Shown one piece after another: positions 5,851 through 6,019 of a stretch of 6,019 nt of DNA. A program made the translations under genes and the position numbers. Numbering within the stretch: position 1 is the stretch's first letter; each line of letters starts with the position of its first letter. Source of the DNA: Acholeplasmataceae bacterium (lineage in GTDB: Bacteria > Bacillota_I > Bacilli_A > ML615J-28 > CAG-698); NCBI GenBank assembly GCA_012840905.1, contig DUVT01000194.1:1-6019 (forward strand), given 5' to 3'. A model generated the notes under the pieces. The model had not been told where the DNA came from, did not search any database, and saw only the letters and a program-made list of their open reading frames with translations.

Positions 5851-6019
5851 ATGAATATTCTAACTAATTCAAATAGATCAAAGACGTTAATGAATTATCT
5901 TTTTTCAAATATACCTTTTCCATTTGAATATAAGTATTTTTATTTTTTTATAATTGATATTGCAAAAGAAGAAGATATAAATAAAGTACTTACTTTTTTT
6001 GAAGAGTTGTTTATTGATG
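5851..6019 (+). CDS. N-terminal fragment of an unrecognised protein (runs off right edge)
   Basis: An ATG at 5851 opens a frame that remains open to the window end, giving 56 complete codons. The peptide starts MNILTNSNRSKTLMNYLFSN, has an aromatic-rich section (YKYFYFFIIDIA, about residues 27-38) and then a charged helical stretch (AKEEDINKVLTFFEELF). There is no signal peptide, and the aromatic section is too short and mixed to call a membrane helix with confidence. Support comes from the GGTGAT site and the promoter elements upstream. I do not recognise the family. It is divergent from the lipoprotein gene and faces out of the window. Confidence 0.5.
   Translation, partial: MNILTNSNRSKTLMNYLFSNIPFPFEYKYFYFFIIDIAKEEDINKVLTFFEELFID

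Overview
This is an AT-rich window (clearly well under 35% GC by eye) from what looks like a low-GC Gram-positive bacterium (Bacillota). The evidence is AGGAGG-type ribosome binding sites, TATAAT-type promoters with a TGn extension, a SpoIIE-family sporulation phosphatase, an ExoA-like exonuclease III close to the Bacillus length, and a lipobox lipoprotein. Tryptophan is encoded by TGG and TGA is not read through, so this is not the mycoplasma code. The peptidoglycan hydrolase argues for a walled cell. I cannot place the species.

Layout, left to right. (1) 1-80, minus strand: the first 26 codons of a gene running off the left edge, beginning with a hydrophobic membrane or signal segment, with its own extended -10 promoter. 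(2) 146-1436, minus strand: a two-gene operon, a RimJ/RimL-like GNAT acetyltransferase followed by exonuclease III (xth/exoA); the reading frames overlap by 26 bp and share one promoter in the divergent gap. (3) 1570-3735, plus strand: a 721-residue SpoIIE-like protein with a multi-pass membrane N-terminus, a Cys-containing central region and a C-terminal PP2C phosphatase with its metal-binding aspartates intact. (4) 3755-5725, minus strand, convergent with spoIIE: a large lipoprotein with Ig-like modules, SH3-like domains and an NlpC/P60 cysteine peptidase domain, probably a surface peptidoglycan endopeptidase. An 11-bp hairpin fills the gap between these two genes and should terminate both. 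(5) 5851-6019, plus strand: the 5' end of an unrecognised gene running off the right edge, divergent from the lipoprotein gene.

How the genes relate: only the GNAT-xth pair is clearly one transcription unit. SpoIIE and the NlpC/P60 lipoprotein are convergent, so they are not an operon. Both concern cell envelope or sporulation biology, but a functional link is only a conjecture. I see no IS element, CRISPR array, tRNA or rRNA. The most interesting points are the SpoIIE homologue outside its usual Bacillus neighbourhood as far as this window shows, its possible 21-bp-spaced promoter, the modular lipoprotein hydrolase, the stop codon buried in the shared terminator, and matched inverted -10 elements in the divergent gap at 5726-5850.
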